This document shows positions 27,211-35,415 of a stretch of 64,000 nt of DNA, piece by piece. The stretch is from Cyanobium sp. FGCU52 (GTDB lineage: Bacteria > Cyanobacteriota > Cyanobacteriia > PCC-6307 > Cyanobiaceae), in assembly GCA_024958715.1 (NCBI GenBank), contig JANWUS010000006.1:62001-126000 (forward strand), read 5' to 3'. The translations under genes were made by a program, and so were the position numbers. Below the pieces are notes generated by a model that was not told the DNA's origin, searched no databases, and was given only the letters and a program-made list of their open reading frames with translations. Position 1 is the first letter of the stretch. Each line of letters opens with the position of its first letter.

Positions 27211-27294
27211 TCCGTCGTTTCCGCAGCGCCATTGTGCAGGACGCCAACGGGATTTTTCCCAACCAAGGGCATTCCCGAACCTGTCCGCTCTCGA

Positions 27295-28242
27295 TCAGGC
27301 GCGCCGGCGCAGCAGCGTGAGCAAACGCGTGAACACCTCCGGCAGCGGTGCCTCGAAGCGCATCCGCTCGCCGGTGATCGGATGATCGAGACCGAGGGCC
27401 ACGGCGTGCAGGGCCTGCCCGGGCAGGGCGATCGGCAGCCGCCGGCAGCGGCTGTAGGCCGGATCCCCCACGATCGGGTGGTTCATGTGCGCGCAGTGCA
27501 CCCGGATCTGGTGGGTGCGGCCGGTGTCCAGGCGGAAGCGCAGCAGGGCGTGATCGCCCAGGCGTTCCACCACCGTCCAGTGGGTGCAGGCGTGGCGGCC
27601 GCTGCCGTCGGTCACCACCGCGTACTTCTTGCGGTCGGACGGATGGCGGCCGATGGCGCCCACGATCGTGCCCGCGTCGGCCGCGGGCTGGCCGTGCACC
27701 ACGGCGAGGTACTCGCGGGAGGCGATCCGCTTCTGGATCTGCACCTGCAGCTTCACCAGGGCCTCCTGACTCTTGGCCACCACGATGCAGCCGGTGGTGT
27801 CCTTGTCGAGGCGGTGCACGATGCCGGGCCGCATCTCGCCGCCGATGCCCGGCAGATCGGGACAGTGGTGCAGCAGGCCGTTCACCAGGGTGCCGTCGCG
27901 GTTGCCGGGGGCCGGGTGCACCGTGAGGCCGGCGGGCTTGTTGAGCACGATCAGATGCTCGTCTTCGTAGAGCACATCCAGGGGGATCTCCTGGGCCACC
28001 AGATAGGGCAGGGGCTCAGGCGGTGGCATCCACAGTTCCACCATGTCCCCGGGGCGCAAGGGGGTCTTAGCCCGCCCCGTGACGCCGTTCACCCGCACGT
28101 AACCGGCATCGATGAACTTCTGAATACGGGCGCGGCTCTGCTCGGGCCGCTGGGCCACCAGCCAGCGGTCGAGCCGCATCGGCAGGGGCTTCGGGTAGTG
28201 GAGGGTGAGCAGATCGCCTTCGCCTTCGCCGAAGCTGGACAT
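27295..28242 (-). CDS. rluD: RluA/RluD-family 23S rRNA pseudouridine synthase
   Basis: A 315-residue protein with an N-terminal S4 RNA-binding domain (RLDRWLVAQRPEQSRARIQKFIDAGYVRVNG) and the catalytic domain: VLNKPAGLTVHPAPG, IVHRLDKDTTGCIVVAKS with the catalytic Asp in HRLDKDT, GRHPSDRKKYAVV and RLDTGRTHQIRVHCAHMNHPIVGDPAY. It isomerises uridines in 23S rRNA; the exact site (RluD-like U1911/1915/1917) is inference from similarity. The ATG at 28242 (MSSFGEG) is chosen over an upstream extension. Confidence 0.92.
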   Translation of the reverse strand: MSSFGEGEGDLLTLHYPKPLPMRLDRWLVAQRPEQSRARIQKFIDAGYVRVNGVTGRAKTPLRPGDMVELWMPPPEPLPYLVAQEIPLDVLYEDEHLIVLNKPAGLTVHPAPGNRDGTLVNGLLHHCPDLPGIGGEMRPGIVHRLDKDTTGCIVVAKSQEALVKLQVQIQKRIASREYLAVVHGQPAADAGTIVGAIGRHPSDRKKYAVVTDGSGRHACTHWTVVERLGDHALLRFRLDTGRTHQIRVHCAHMNHPIVGDPAYSRCRRLPIALPGQALHAVALGLDHPITGERMRFEAPLPEVFTRLLTLLRRRA

Positions 28243-28326
28243 GACGCAGCGGCGGAAGCGGCAAGGGAGACCCCAGCCTAAGGACCGGCGAGCCTGGGAG
28301 TCCGCCCGCCCCGGAGATATCTGCTC

Positions 28327-29049
28327 ATGCGCAAGCCGTTCACACCGGAGGAGAAGCAGCGCATCCGCAGGCGTCATCGCGGCTACGCCTACCTGCTCGC
28401 CGTGGTGGCGGTGGCGGTGCTGATTCAGCCCCTGGCCCTGAACTGGCCCCTGCTCACATCGATGAATTCCATCCTCATGGCGATGGTGATGATGGTGTTT
28501 CTGACCAGGAACTCAGCGGTGCGCGCCCACAAGCGCTGGCTGTATGGGCTGGGTACGAGCGCGATCCTCTTCGAGGTGATCTGGCTGGTGTGCATGGTGC
28601 ACCTTCCCAGCCTGGCGAAGCATCTGAGCCTCATCCATCTGCTGCTCTGGATCCTGTTCATCGGACTGGTCATTGTTCGCAAGGTGCAGAGCCTGATGCT
28701 CGAGCCCTATGTGACCCCCTACGTGCTCATGGGGGCCTGCTCCGGTTATCTGCTGATCGGCTATGCGGGCGGCTTCCTGCTTCACAGCCTGATGATCTGG
28801 CACCCCGCCGCCGTGGATCCGGCCTACCTGCCGGCAGGCATCGATCCGATCGCCCATCCCCTGAAGATCTTCCCGACGATGGTGTGCGCGTCCTTCGAGG
28901 CCCTGACCACCCTCGGCAACGGGGTGAGCCGCGCGGGCCAACTGGGCGGCCGCGTCTGCTGCCTCACGATTGCGATCCTCGGGCAACTCTATGTGGCCAT
29001 GCTGATCGGCCTCATCCTGGGGCGCTTTCAGCAGGGCGTCCGACCCTGA
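28327..29049 (+). CDS. Ion-channel-like membrane protein with atypical selectivity filter
   Basis: A 240-residue protein with about six hydrophobic segments. The last two helices flank SFEALTTLGNGV (189-200), which sits where voltage-gated-like K+ channels have TxxTTVGYGD, and the closing helix LTIAILGQLYVAMLIGLILGRF matches the usual inner helix (GQLYLAxLIAxLVG). The filter reads TLGNG instead of TVGYG and lacks the following Asp. There is no TrkA-N/RCK domain. The family (Ion_trans_2) is likely; conductance or selectivity is unknown. Its AT content is slightly higher than that of flanking genes. Confidence 0.75.
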   Translation: MRKPFTPEEKQRIRRRHRGYAYLLAVVAVAVLIQPLALNWPLLTSMNSILMAMVMMVFLTRNSAVRAHKRWLYGLGTSAILFEVIWLVCMVHLPSLAKHLSLIHLLLWILFIGLVIVRKVQSLMLEPYVTPYVLMGACSGYLLIGYAGGFLLHSLMIWHPAAVDPAYLPAGIDPIAHPLKIFPTMVCASFEALTTLGNGVSRAGQLGGRVCCLTIAILGQLYVAMLIGLILGRFQQGVRP

Positions 29050-29103
29050 GGCCCGAGGGGATGGCGGCAGGATGCCGGGGCAGGGTGGGAAATCTCCCAG
29101 GAC

Positions 29104-30588
29104 TCAGGCAGGGTGCAGTCCGAGAACCGCGGCAGTCTCAGCACGCACCTTCGTCAACAGGGCGGCGTCCAGCTTGAGATCATGCCCATAGGAGGGGATG
29201 ATCTCCTTCATTTTCTCCCTCCAATCACCGGTGAGATCCTCACGCAGGACGGTCTCGATCATGGTCACCATGATGAAGGTGGCTGTCGAAGCACCAGGAG
29301 AGGCTCCCAGCAGCGCCACAAGAGTGCCATCCGAGGATGCCACGATCTCAGTACCGAATTCAAGCTGACCTGCATAGTGATTCTCCCGCTTGATGATCTG
29401 CACCCTCTGCCCAGCCACGGCGAGCTCCCAGTCATCCTCATTCACATCCGGATAATACTGCCGAAGAACCTTGAATCGGCGGGATTTGCTCTGCAGCACC
29501 TGGCCCACCAGGTATTCTTCCAGAGGGAAATTATCCTTGGCCACAGAGAGCATCGGCAGAATGTTGGCAAGGCGCAGGGATCGCGGCAGATCGCAATAAG
29601 AGCCATGCTTCAGGAATTTGGTCGAGAATCCCGCATAGGGACCAGACAGCAGCCAGCGTTTGCCCTCGATGATGCGGGTGTCGAGATGGGGAACCGACAT
29701 CGGAGGTGAGCCCGTTGCCGCCTTGCCATAAACCTTGGCACAGTGACGATTCACCACCTCGGGTTTGTCACAGCGCAACCAGACCCCACTCACAGGGAAT
29801 CCGGCATAGCCATGGGATTCCGGAATTCCGGACTTCTGGAGCAGGGTCAACGCGGCACCGCCAGCGCCAAGGAAAACGAAGCGTGCGTGGATCGTGCGTT
29901 CACTGGCCGTGTCTTCGTTCCTGACAATGACCCGCCAGCCACCTTCAGGATTTCGGTGCAGATCAATCACAGCTTCATTGAAGTGCACCTTGAAATCATC
30001 ATGCTTGCGCAGCACAGCGAGAAGGTTGCTGGTTAGGGCGCCATAGTTCACATCAGCACCATTGCCGATGTGAGTTGCGGCCACCGGTTGGCGGCTGTCA
30101 CGCCCCTCCATGACCAAAGGCACCCATTCCGCGATCTTGGCGTGATCCTCCGAGTACTCCATGCCCTGATAGCAGTGATGGGCACTCATCAAGGCGTGGC
30201 GCTTCTTAAGAAAGGCCTGATTTGCGCTGCCCATCACAAAGCTCATATGAGGCACAGGATGGATGAAGCTATCCGCGGATGCAATCAATCCCTTGCCGAC
30301 CAGATAGGCCCAGAACTGCCGTGAAAGGTCAAACTCAACATTGACCTCCAGGGCGGTGGCAATGTCCACCGTGCCGTCCTTGCGCATCGGCGTGAAGTTC
30401 AGTTCGCAATTGCCGGCATGGCCTGTGCCGGCGTTATTCCAGGCACCGGAACTCTCCTGGGCCTCCTGAGGCATGCGTTCGACCATCTCGATCGCCAGGT
30501 CGGGTTTCAGCTGTTTGAGGAAGACGCCGAGCGACGTGCTCATGATCCCGGCTCCCACCAGGAGCACGTCGACTGAATCGCTGGTCAT
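29104..30588 (-). CDS. mqo: Malate:quinone oxidoreductase
   Basis: A 494-residue FAD-dependent membrane-associated enzyme that oxidises malate to oxaloacetate and reduces quinone. It begins MTSDSVDVLLVGAGIMSTSLGVFLKQL (FAD Rossmann motif), followed by the Mqo signature SSGAWNNAGTGHAGNCELNFTP, GKRWLLSGPYAGFSTKFL and SDGTLVALLGASPGASTA. Length fits Mqo (about 490). GC and codon choice are clearly lower than in the surrounding genes. Its ATG overlaps the stop of the upstream cupin gene as ATGA. With fumC opposite, it forms a fumarate-to-oxaloacetate pair. Confidence 0.95.
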   Translation of the reverse strand: MTSDSVDVLLVGAGIMSTSLGVFLKQLKPDLAIEMVERMPQEAQESSGAWNNAGTGHAGNCELNFTPMRKDGTVDIATALEVNVEFDLSRQFWAYLVGKGLIASADSFIHPVPHMSFVMGSANQAFLKKRHALMSAHHCYQGMEYSEDHAKIAEWVPLVMEGRDSRQPVAATHIGNGADVNYGALTSNLLAVLRKHDDFKVHFNEAVIDLHRNPEGGWRVIVRNEDTASERTIHARFVFLGAGGAALTLLQKSGIPESHGYAGFPVSGVWLRCDKPEVVNRHCAKVYGKAATGSPPMSVPHLDTRIIEGKRWLLSGPYAGFSTKFLKHGSYCDLPRSLRLANILPMLSVAKDNFPLEEYLVGQVLQSKSRRFKVLRQYYPDVNEDDWELAVAGQRVQIIKRENHYAGQLEFGTEIVASSDGTLVALLGASPGASTATFIMVTMIETVLREDLTGDWREKMKEIIPSYGHDLKLDAALLTKVRAETAAVLGLHPA

Positions 30589-30977
30589 GGCTGATCCTTT
30601 GGTGTGAAGCAAACCTTGGCGCCGGGGGCCAGCACCACATAGATACGACGCCAGGGCTCCTGACCCAGCAAGCGCCAGGAGTGACCGCCGCCAGCCGTGT
30701 CTTCCGCCAGCAGCAGCCTGGAGGAATCAAGAGTGAAATGCTTATCTTCGCGGGTCACAAAATCCAGGGTTCCGCTCAGGGTGATCACAAATTGTCGCGC
30801 CGGGGCCGTATGCCAGTCGAAGGAACCACCCGAATCCGTTTCCCGCAACGAAAGACTGACAGCCTCCATGGAATGGCTAAGAAAGTCACCGCGTGCACCT
30901 GCCTGAAGATCAATCACGCCGCTTTGAAAATGAGACTGACCATCTTCACCGGTCCATAAGCGAATACATTTGAGCAT
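30585..30977 (-). CDS. Small cupin-domain protein
   Basis: A 130-residue protein that folds as a single cupin: FDWHTAPARQFVITLSGTLDF resembles motif 1 (G(X)5HXH(X)3-4E(X)6G, with an imperfect His set), and HSWRLLGQEPWRRIYVVL stands at motif 2. Similar proteins are annotated as cupins without a defined substrate. The metal site looks incomplete, since only His residues near 56 and 98 are obvious. It is translationally coupled to mqo and divergent from fumC, so it may be a regulatory or accessory protein for that pair (inference). Confidence 0.72.
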   Translation of the reverse strand: MLKCIRLWTGEDGQSHFQSGVIDLQAGARGDFLSHSMEAVSLSLRETDSGGSFDWHTAPARQFVITLSGTLDFVTREDKHFTLDSSRLLLAEDTAGGGHSWRLLGQEPWRRIYVVLAPGAKVCFTPKDQP

Positions 30978-31067
30978 TTAACCTCAAGCACAGTAGCCAC
31001 TGGAACCAAACCTAGTTCCGCTACTTGAATTGGCAGAGATCGTTGCGAACGTTTAGAAAGGGAACGG
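30978..31067. promoter_or_regulatory. Divergent promoter region of cupin-mqo and fumC with dyad
   Basis: The 90-base, comparatively AT-rich gap separates the two divergent start codons and must hold both promoters. It contains an inverted repeat GGAAC (31002-31006) / GTTCC (31015-31019), a second small dyad CGTTGCGAACG (31040-31050), and an AAAGGGA Shine-Dalgarno just ahead of fumC. The dyads are candidate operators; no -35/-10 pair stands out. Confidence 0.5.
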
Positions 31068-32516
31068 ATGGCCCTGGTGTTCTCCATGACAGACGTGCGC
31101 AATGAAGCCGACAGCCTCGGCATGGTCGCCGTTCCGGCCGACCGTCTCTGGGGGGCCCAGACCCAACGGTCGCTGGAGCATTTCAGCATCGGCAAGGACC
31201 TGATTCCAGAGGAGATGATCCGTGCCTATGCCCAGCTCAAGAAAGCGGCCGCCACGGTGAATCACTCCCACGGCCGGCTTTCGCACAGCGTCCATCAGTT
31301 GATCGTTCGGAGCTGCGATGAGATCCTCGCCGGCCGGCACCGCGACATGTTCCCGCTGCATGTGTGGATGACCGGCTCCGGCACGCAGTTCAACATGAAT
31401 GTGAACGAGGTGATCTCCAATCGCAGCTGCCAGATCGCCGGCACGCAGCTGGGCAGCAAGACACCCGTGCATCCCAATGATCATGTCAACATGTCCCAGT
31501 CGTCGAACGACACGTTTCCAACGGCCATGCATATCGCGGCGGCGGTGGAGAGCAGCACTCGCCTGATTCCAGCGGTACAGGCTTTGCATGATGCCATCGC
31601 CGCCAAAGCGGCACTGTGGCCCGACATCGTCAAAATCGGGCGCACACACATGCAGGACGCCACTCCCCTGACCCTCGGCCAGGAATGGTCGGGTTACTGC
31701 GGCATGCTCGCCGACGATATCGAACGGCTTCGCGATGCGCTCAAGGGGGTCTATCCACTGGCCATCGGGGGCACAGCCGTTGTCACCGGACTCAATACCT
31801 GCATCGGCTTTGCCGAAGAGGCTGCAGGAGAACTTGCCAAGCTGACCGGGCTTCCGTTCATCTCCGCTGCCAACAAATTTACCGTGCAGGGAGCGCACGA
31901 CGCCTTGGTGCAACTTTCAGGCACGTTCCGCACCCTCGCCGTATCGCTCTACAAAATCGCCAATGACATTCGCCTGCTGTCCTGCGGCCCTCGAGCTGGC
32001 TTCGCTGAATTGAAGATTCCAGCGAATGAACCGGGCTCATCCATCATGCCCGGCAAGGTGAATCCAACCCAGTGCGAAGCACTCACTATGGTTGCGGTAC
32101 AGGTGATGGCCAACGATGTAGCCGTTGGCTTCGGCGGAGCTAGTGGCTATCTGGAGATGAATGCCTACAAGCCACTGATCATCCATAACATCTGCAACTC
32201 GATCACGCTGCTCACGGACGGCTGCACCAACTTTCGCAAATTTCTGATTGAGGGCTGTGAACCCAATCGCGAAAAGATTACGTCTTATTTAGAGAGCTCA
32301 TTAATGCTCGCCACGGCCTTATCTCCGATCATCGGCTATGACAAGACAGCCCAGATCACTCACTATGCACTAGACAACAACCTCACGCTCAAGCAGGCCG
32401 CCATACAGCTTGGCATGGTGAGTGAAGCGGATTTCAACCGCATCGTCGATCCCGCCAAGATGACAGCGCCCACCATGCCCAAGGGCGACGCGATGGGTTG
32501 GGATGCTGTGAGCTGA
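31068..32516 (+). CDS. fumC: Fumarate hydratase, class II
   Basis: A 482-residue homotetrameric, iron-free fumarase (fumarate to malate). Motifs: [15 protein letters not shown] near the N-terminus, [35 protein letters not shown], and the superfamily signature [11 protein letters not shown] (about residue 323) with the catalytic Ser loop. ATG at 31068 follows a good AAAGGGA ribosome site; ATG at 31086 ([10 protein letters not shown]) is an alternative. It is compositionally distinct, particularly AT-richer at its 3' end. It is divergent from cupin-mqo, whose substrate malate it produces. Confidence 0.95.
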   Translation: MALVFSMTDVRNEADSLGMVAVPADRLWGAQTQRSLEHFSIGKDLIPEEMIRAYAQLKKAAATVNHSHGRLSHSVHQLIVRSCDEILAGRHRDMFPLHVWMTGSGTQFNMNVNEVISNRSCQIAGTQLGSKTPVHPNDHVNMSQSSNDTFPTAMHIAAAVESSTRLIPAVQALHDAIAAKAALWPDIVKIGRTHMQDATPLTLGQEWSGYCGMLADDIERLRDALKGVYPLAIGGTAVVTGLNTCIGFAEEAAGELAKLTGLPFISAANKFTVQGAHDALVQLSGTFRTLAVSLYKIANDIRLLSCGPRAGFAELKIPANEPGSSIMPGKVNPTQCEALTMVAVQVMANDVAVGFGGASGYLEMNAYKPLIIHNICNSITLLTDGCTNFRKFLIEGCEPNREKITSYLESSLMLATALSPIIGYDKTAQITHYALDNNLTLKQAAIQLGMVSEADFNRIVDPAKMTAPTMPKGDAMGWDAVS

Positions 32517-32555
32517 AGCGCTCACGCAAAGGTTCAGATGCAGGGCGTTCGACAG

Positions 32556-33458
32556 CTACCCAGTTGTGAACGCCTCTTCCTGGCCATCCCTGCCCTGCAG
32601 CTCGATGGGATGGGAATCCTGGGGCAGACCGGGAGGCAACTCCAGGCTGATCGCCCCCAGCAGGGAACGGCGGAAATCATCCAGAAGCCGCTGGGCCATG
32701 CACAGGGTGTCGCCGCTGGTGTGGCGCGCCGCGGCGGCGGCCAGCCAGCCCTCCACGTCAGGGCCAACGCCGGGCAGTTCGCCCAGGGGGGTGCCATCAC
32801 GCCGTTCCAGCAACCCCGCCGCCACCCCGGCGGCGGGCCATGGCTCCAGGGCCACCACCAGCATCCGCACGAAGGCCAGCGCCACGGCCTCGGTGTCATA
32901 GGCCGCCTGGCCGATGTCGTCGCAGAGGGCCAGGCGCAGGGCTGCCTGCTGGTCATCGAGGCGGGGCGGCAACACCCCCGGAGCATCGAGCAGGTCGAGG
33001 TCCTGGCCGAGGCGCACCCAGCGCAGGCTGCGGGTGACGCCCGCCTTGCGGGCGCTCTCCACCACCTTCTGGCGCACCAGGCGGTTGATCAGCGCCGACT
33101 TGCCCACGTTGGGGAAGCCGAGCATCAGGGCCCGCACCGGCCGCGGGCGCATGCCACGGCCGGCCCGGCGGGCATTGAGGGCCGCGCCGGAGCGGATGGC
33201 GGCCTGCTGCAGCTGCTTCACCCCGGTGCCGGCCTTGGCATCGCACCACCAGGGGGTGTGCCCCTGGGCGCGAAACCAGCGGTCCCAGTGCTTCTGAGCC
33301 TCTGCCGTGATCATGTCGCGCCGGTTGAGCACGAGCAGGTGCTGCTTGCCTCGGATCCAGCGCTGCAGCCGTGGGTGGCCCGTGGCGAGGGGGATGCGGG
33401 CATCGCGCACCTCGATCACCAGATCCACCTTCTCGAGGCTGGCCGCCAGGGCCCTCTC
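32556..33458 (-). pseudogene. rbgA: 5'-truncated copy of ribosome assembly GTPase gene rbgA/ylqF
   Basis: The frame encodes residues equivalent to about 37-236 of the intact RbgA at 35416-36396, base for base, followed by a different, GC-rich C-terminal ~100 residues. It lacks the N-terminal IQWYPGHIAKA segment essential to the family and has no native start; a GTG at 33428 could in principle give 290 residues. The G4, G1 and G3 motifs survive. It most likely is the 3' part of the original gene stranded by an insertion. Its C-terminus (SLLGAISLELPP) matches the local composition better than that of the intact copy. Confidence 0.85.
32858..33458. repeat. 601-bp perfect direct repeat, copy 1
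   Basis: This segment is identical at every base to 35688-36288 (constant offset of 2,830 bases). Identity ends abruptly at both sides: CCA|GCATCC preceded by different bases on the low side, and GCCCTCTC followed by TCCC here versus CGCC in the other copy. It lies wholly inside the rbgA reading frame. Confidence 0.98.
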
Positions 33459-33870
33459 TCCCGTATTGAGAAGTGGAAGACCAGAACATACCCCTAGAAT
33501 ATAGCCATAGCAGGAGTATGCATTCCACAGCAGTTAGTCATTTAGCAGTACTACTCCAGGGTCCTCCGGCAGTAGCAGGAGCCATAATGAACCGGGAGCT
33601 GTGCGCCACCCTCACCTACAGGTGAGCAAACCTGGCCCAGGAACATCGAATCGCCCCCCCCAAACCCAATATCCCCACCAGAAAGGAAGACTCATTGATA
33701 ATAAAGGCCAGCAAGGAACATAAGCCAGAGACATTCTCTCAAATCCTAGCTGAAGGTTGAAGCCAGAATCCACAGGGGCAACTCTGTCATGCTGACTCAC
33801 TGACGATTATCCATTGCCAAGCAGGAAACCGAAAACTCCTGGTAGAGTCCACAAGGATGGAGTCACTTGC
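33459..33870. other. Low-GC intergenic segment at the insertion edge, no convincing gene
   Basis: About 410 bases between the broken rbgA copy and the membrane protein gene. Composition drops sharply compared with the repeat. It includes AT-rich stretches, a C8-type run near 33653, and a 62-codon minus-strand frame (33612-33800) with no recognisable features, which I do not call. No integrase, transposase, tRNA or clear inverted-repeat end was seen. Confidence 0.6.
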
Positions 33871-35337
33871 ATGGCACATGCGAAACACAACTCGCAGGGT
33901 GAATCTGAAAGAGGCGGTCAGAACAAGCTTGATGCAAGCAATCCATCAAGAGATGATTCCAGCGAAAAAAATCAACACCCTACTCACACTCACGAGGCCA
34001 ACCGGCTGACAAACCACCTGGGCGCGCCTCCCACCCACACACGTGGCTGCGCTTATTTGTCCTGTCCCATCTGGCTGCGTCTTACTTGGATTCTAATCTT
34101 GTTATTGCCGATCATGAGGGCAATCGGCAAGGCCATCAGGATACCTGGAGAAGAAAATATCAATTCCTGGGCGATGACTGAGCTGATGATCAGCAATACA
34201 GCCGGCTTTGTCCGGAGGGGTCTCGGAGGTTCGCTGCTGCTTTGGCTTCATCAGTTCAGCCCCTCACCTTTTCTGCAGGAGTTCGGCCTTCTGCTGGCCC
34301 TAACAACTATATTCGCAAGTTCTCTGCTTATCTTAAAAGGATGTCTGCGCTTGAGTCCGTTCGACGGATTCTTGATCATGTTCTCACCCTTGTCATATCC
34401 CACATTTCTTTCCTACGCGACTGAGACGGTCTTTCGGAAAGATGCATTGGCCATCTTGTTCATAATTGTTGCCTTGCTTGGGCTTTTACTTTCGGAGCAT
34501 CGTCAGTATGTCTTCTTGCTTGTCATGGCCTGCATCATACTTCCCGTACTCACTTTTATACACGAGATGATTCCATTTTTCTGTCTTGTCCCTTTGCTTC
34601 TGATCTACGCGCCACTACTCTTGCGCAGGATTCAGTCATCGTCACGTGCCATCATTGTGGCTGCCGCACTTCTTCTACCCTGCTTGGCAACATTAGCCCT
34701 CATCCGAGCCAACAGCCATCCAACACTCCCCCAAGTAGTAGCGATGTGTCAGGCGTGGCAGCAATACTACCCTGCACTTGCCTGTTCTCCGATCAGAGAT
34801 GCTGGCACCTTTTCCACCATGGCGGACCAAAGCGGCTCGCTGCAAGCTCTGGAGTGGATTCACAGCGAGCCTTATTCTGGTCGTTTCAGGATTGAAGGGG
34901 TATTGGTCATATTTTACTTGTGTGCCATGGCCATCGGTCCACTTGGCAGGCTGGTTGCCGTCCAGACCTCAAGAAACCGCATCCAAGGAGGATGCGTAGC
35001 ACTACTCATTGGGATATTTGTTCTTATTCCGACCACTCCTATGTACTGGCTTGGAACTGACTTCGGGCGATGGCTCGGAATGGCAACTACAATTTTCGTT
35101 ATCATTACCTGCAACCGACGATTCACTCTATCTCTGGTAAATGCCCTGCAGGAGATCGGATTCTTTCATTTGCCTCTTCATCGGCTTGGCCACTGGCAGT
35201 GGCAACGCTCCCTCTACGCCAACAGTAATGGCTTAATTCTTCTCATTAACTTTTGCTTGATCCCTCAAGCTTATCATGTTCTGATCTGGGAGTACAGTCC
35301 CCAGCTACGCATTCTTCTCAAACCATTTGGGCTGTAA
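33871..35337 (+). CDS. Low-GC polytopic membrane protein of unknown function
   Basis: A 488-residue protein. The first ~55 residues are hydrophilic (His/Asn/Glu-rich), then ten or more hydrophobic segments follow, with a conserved-looking NTAGFVRRGLGGSLLLWL loop and a larger loop near residues 275-320 (MCQAWQQYYPALAC, cysteine pair). The layout resembles oligosaccharide polymerase or GT-C-type glycan proteins, but no named family can be assigned. The ATG at 33871 has AAGGATGGAG upstream; a TTG at 33814 would extend it. GC is far below the window average, pointing to recent transfer within the rbgA-bounded insertion. Confidence 0.7.
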   Translation: MAHAKHNSQGESERGGQNKLDASNPSRDDSSEKNQHPTHTHEANRLTNHLGAPPTHTRGCAYLSCPIWLRLTWILILLLPIMRAIGKAIRIPGEENINSWAMTELMISNTAGFVRRGLGGSLLLWLHQFSPSPFLQEFGLLLALTTIFASSLLILKGCLRLSPFDGFLIMFSPLSYPTFLSYATETVFRKDALAILFIIVALLGLLLSEHRQYVFLLVMACIILPVLTFIHEMIPFFCLVPLLLIYAPLLLRRIQSSSRAIIVAAALLLPCLATLALIRANSHPTLPQVVAMCQAWQQYYPALACSPIRDAGTFSTMADQSGSLQALEWIHSEPYSGRFRIEGVLVIFYLCAMAIGPLGRLVAVQTSRNRIQGGCVALLIGIFVLIPTTPMYWLGTDFGRWLGMATTIFVIITCNRRFTLSLVNALQEIGFFHLPLHRLGHWQWQRSLYANSNGLILLINFCLIPQAYHVLIWEYSPQLRILLKPFGL

Positions 35338-35415
35338 AAGCGCAGAAGCTGAAAACTCCGACCACAGCCGGGCCACAGCTCTACGCCTATGTACAGCCCA
35401 ATAACCAGCAATATG

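Noticed and set aside
33612..33800. 62-codon minus-strand ORF in the insertion edge
   Set aside because: No start signal, motif or coding bias; length is expected by chance.
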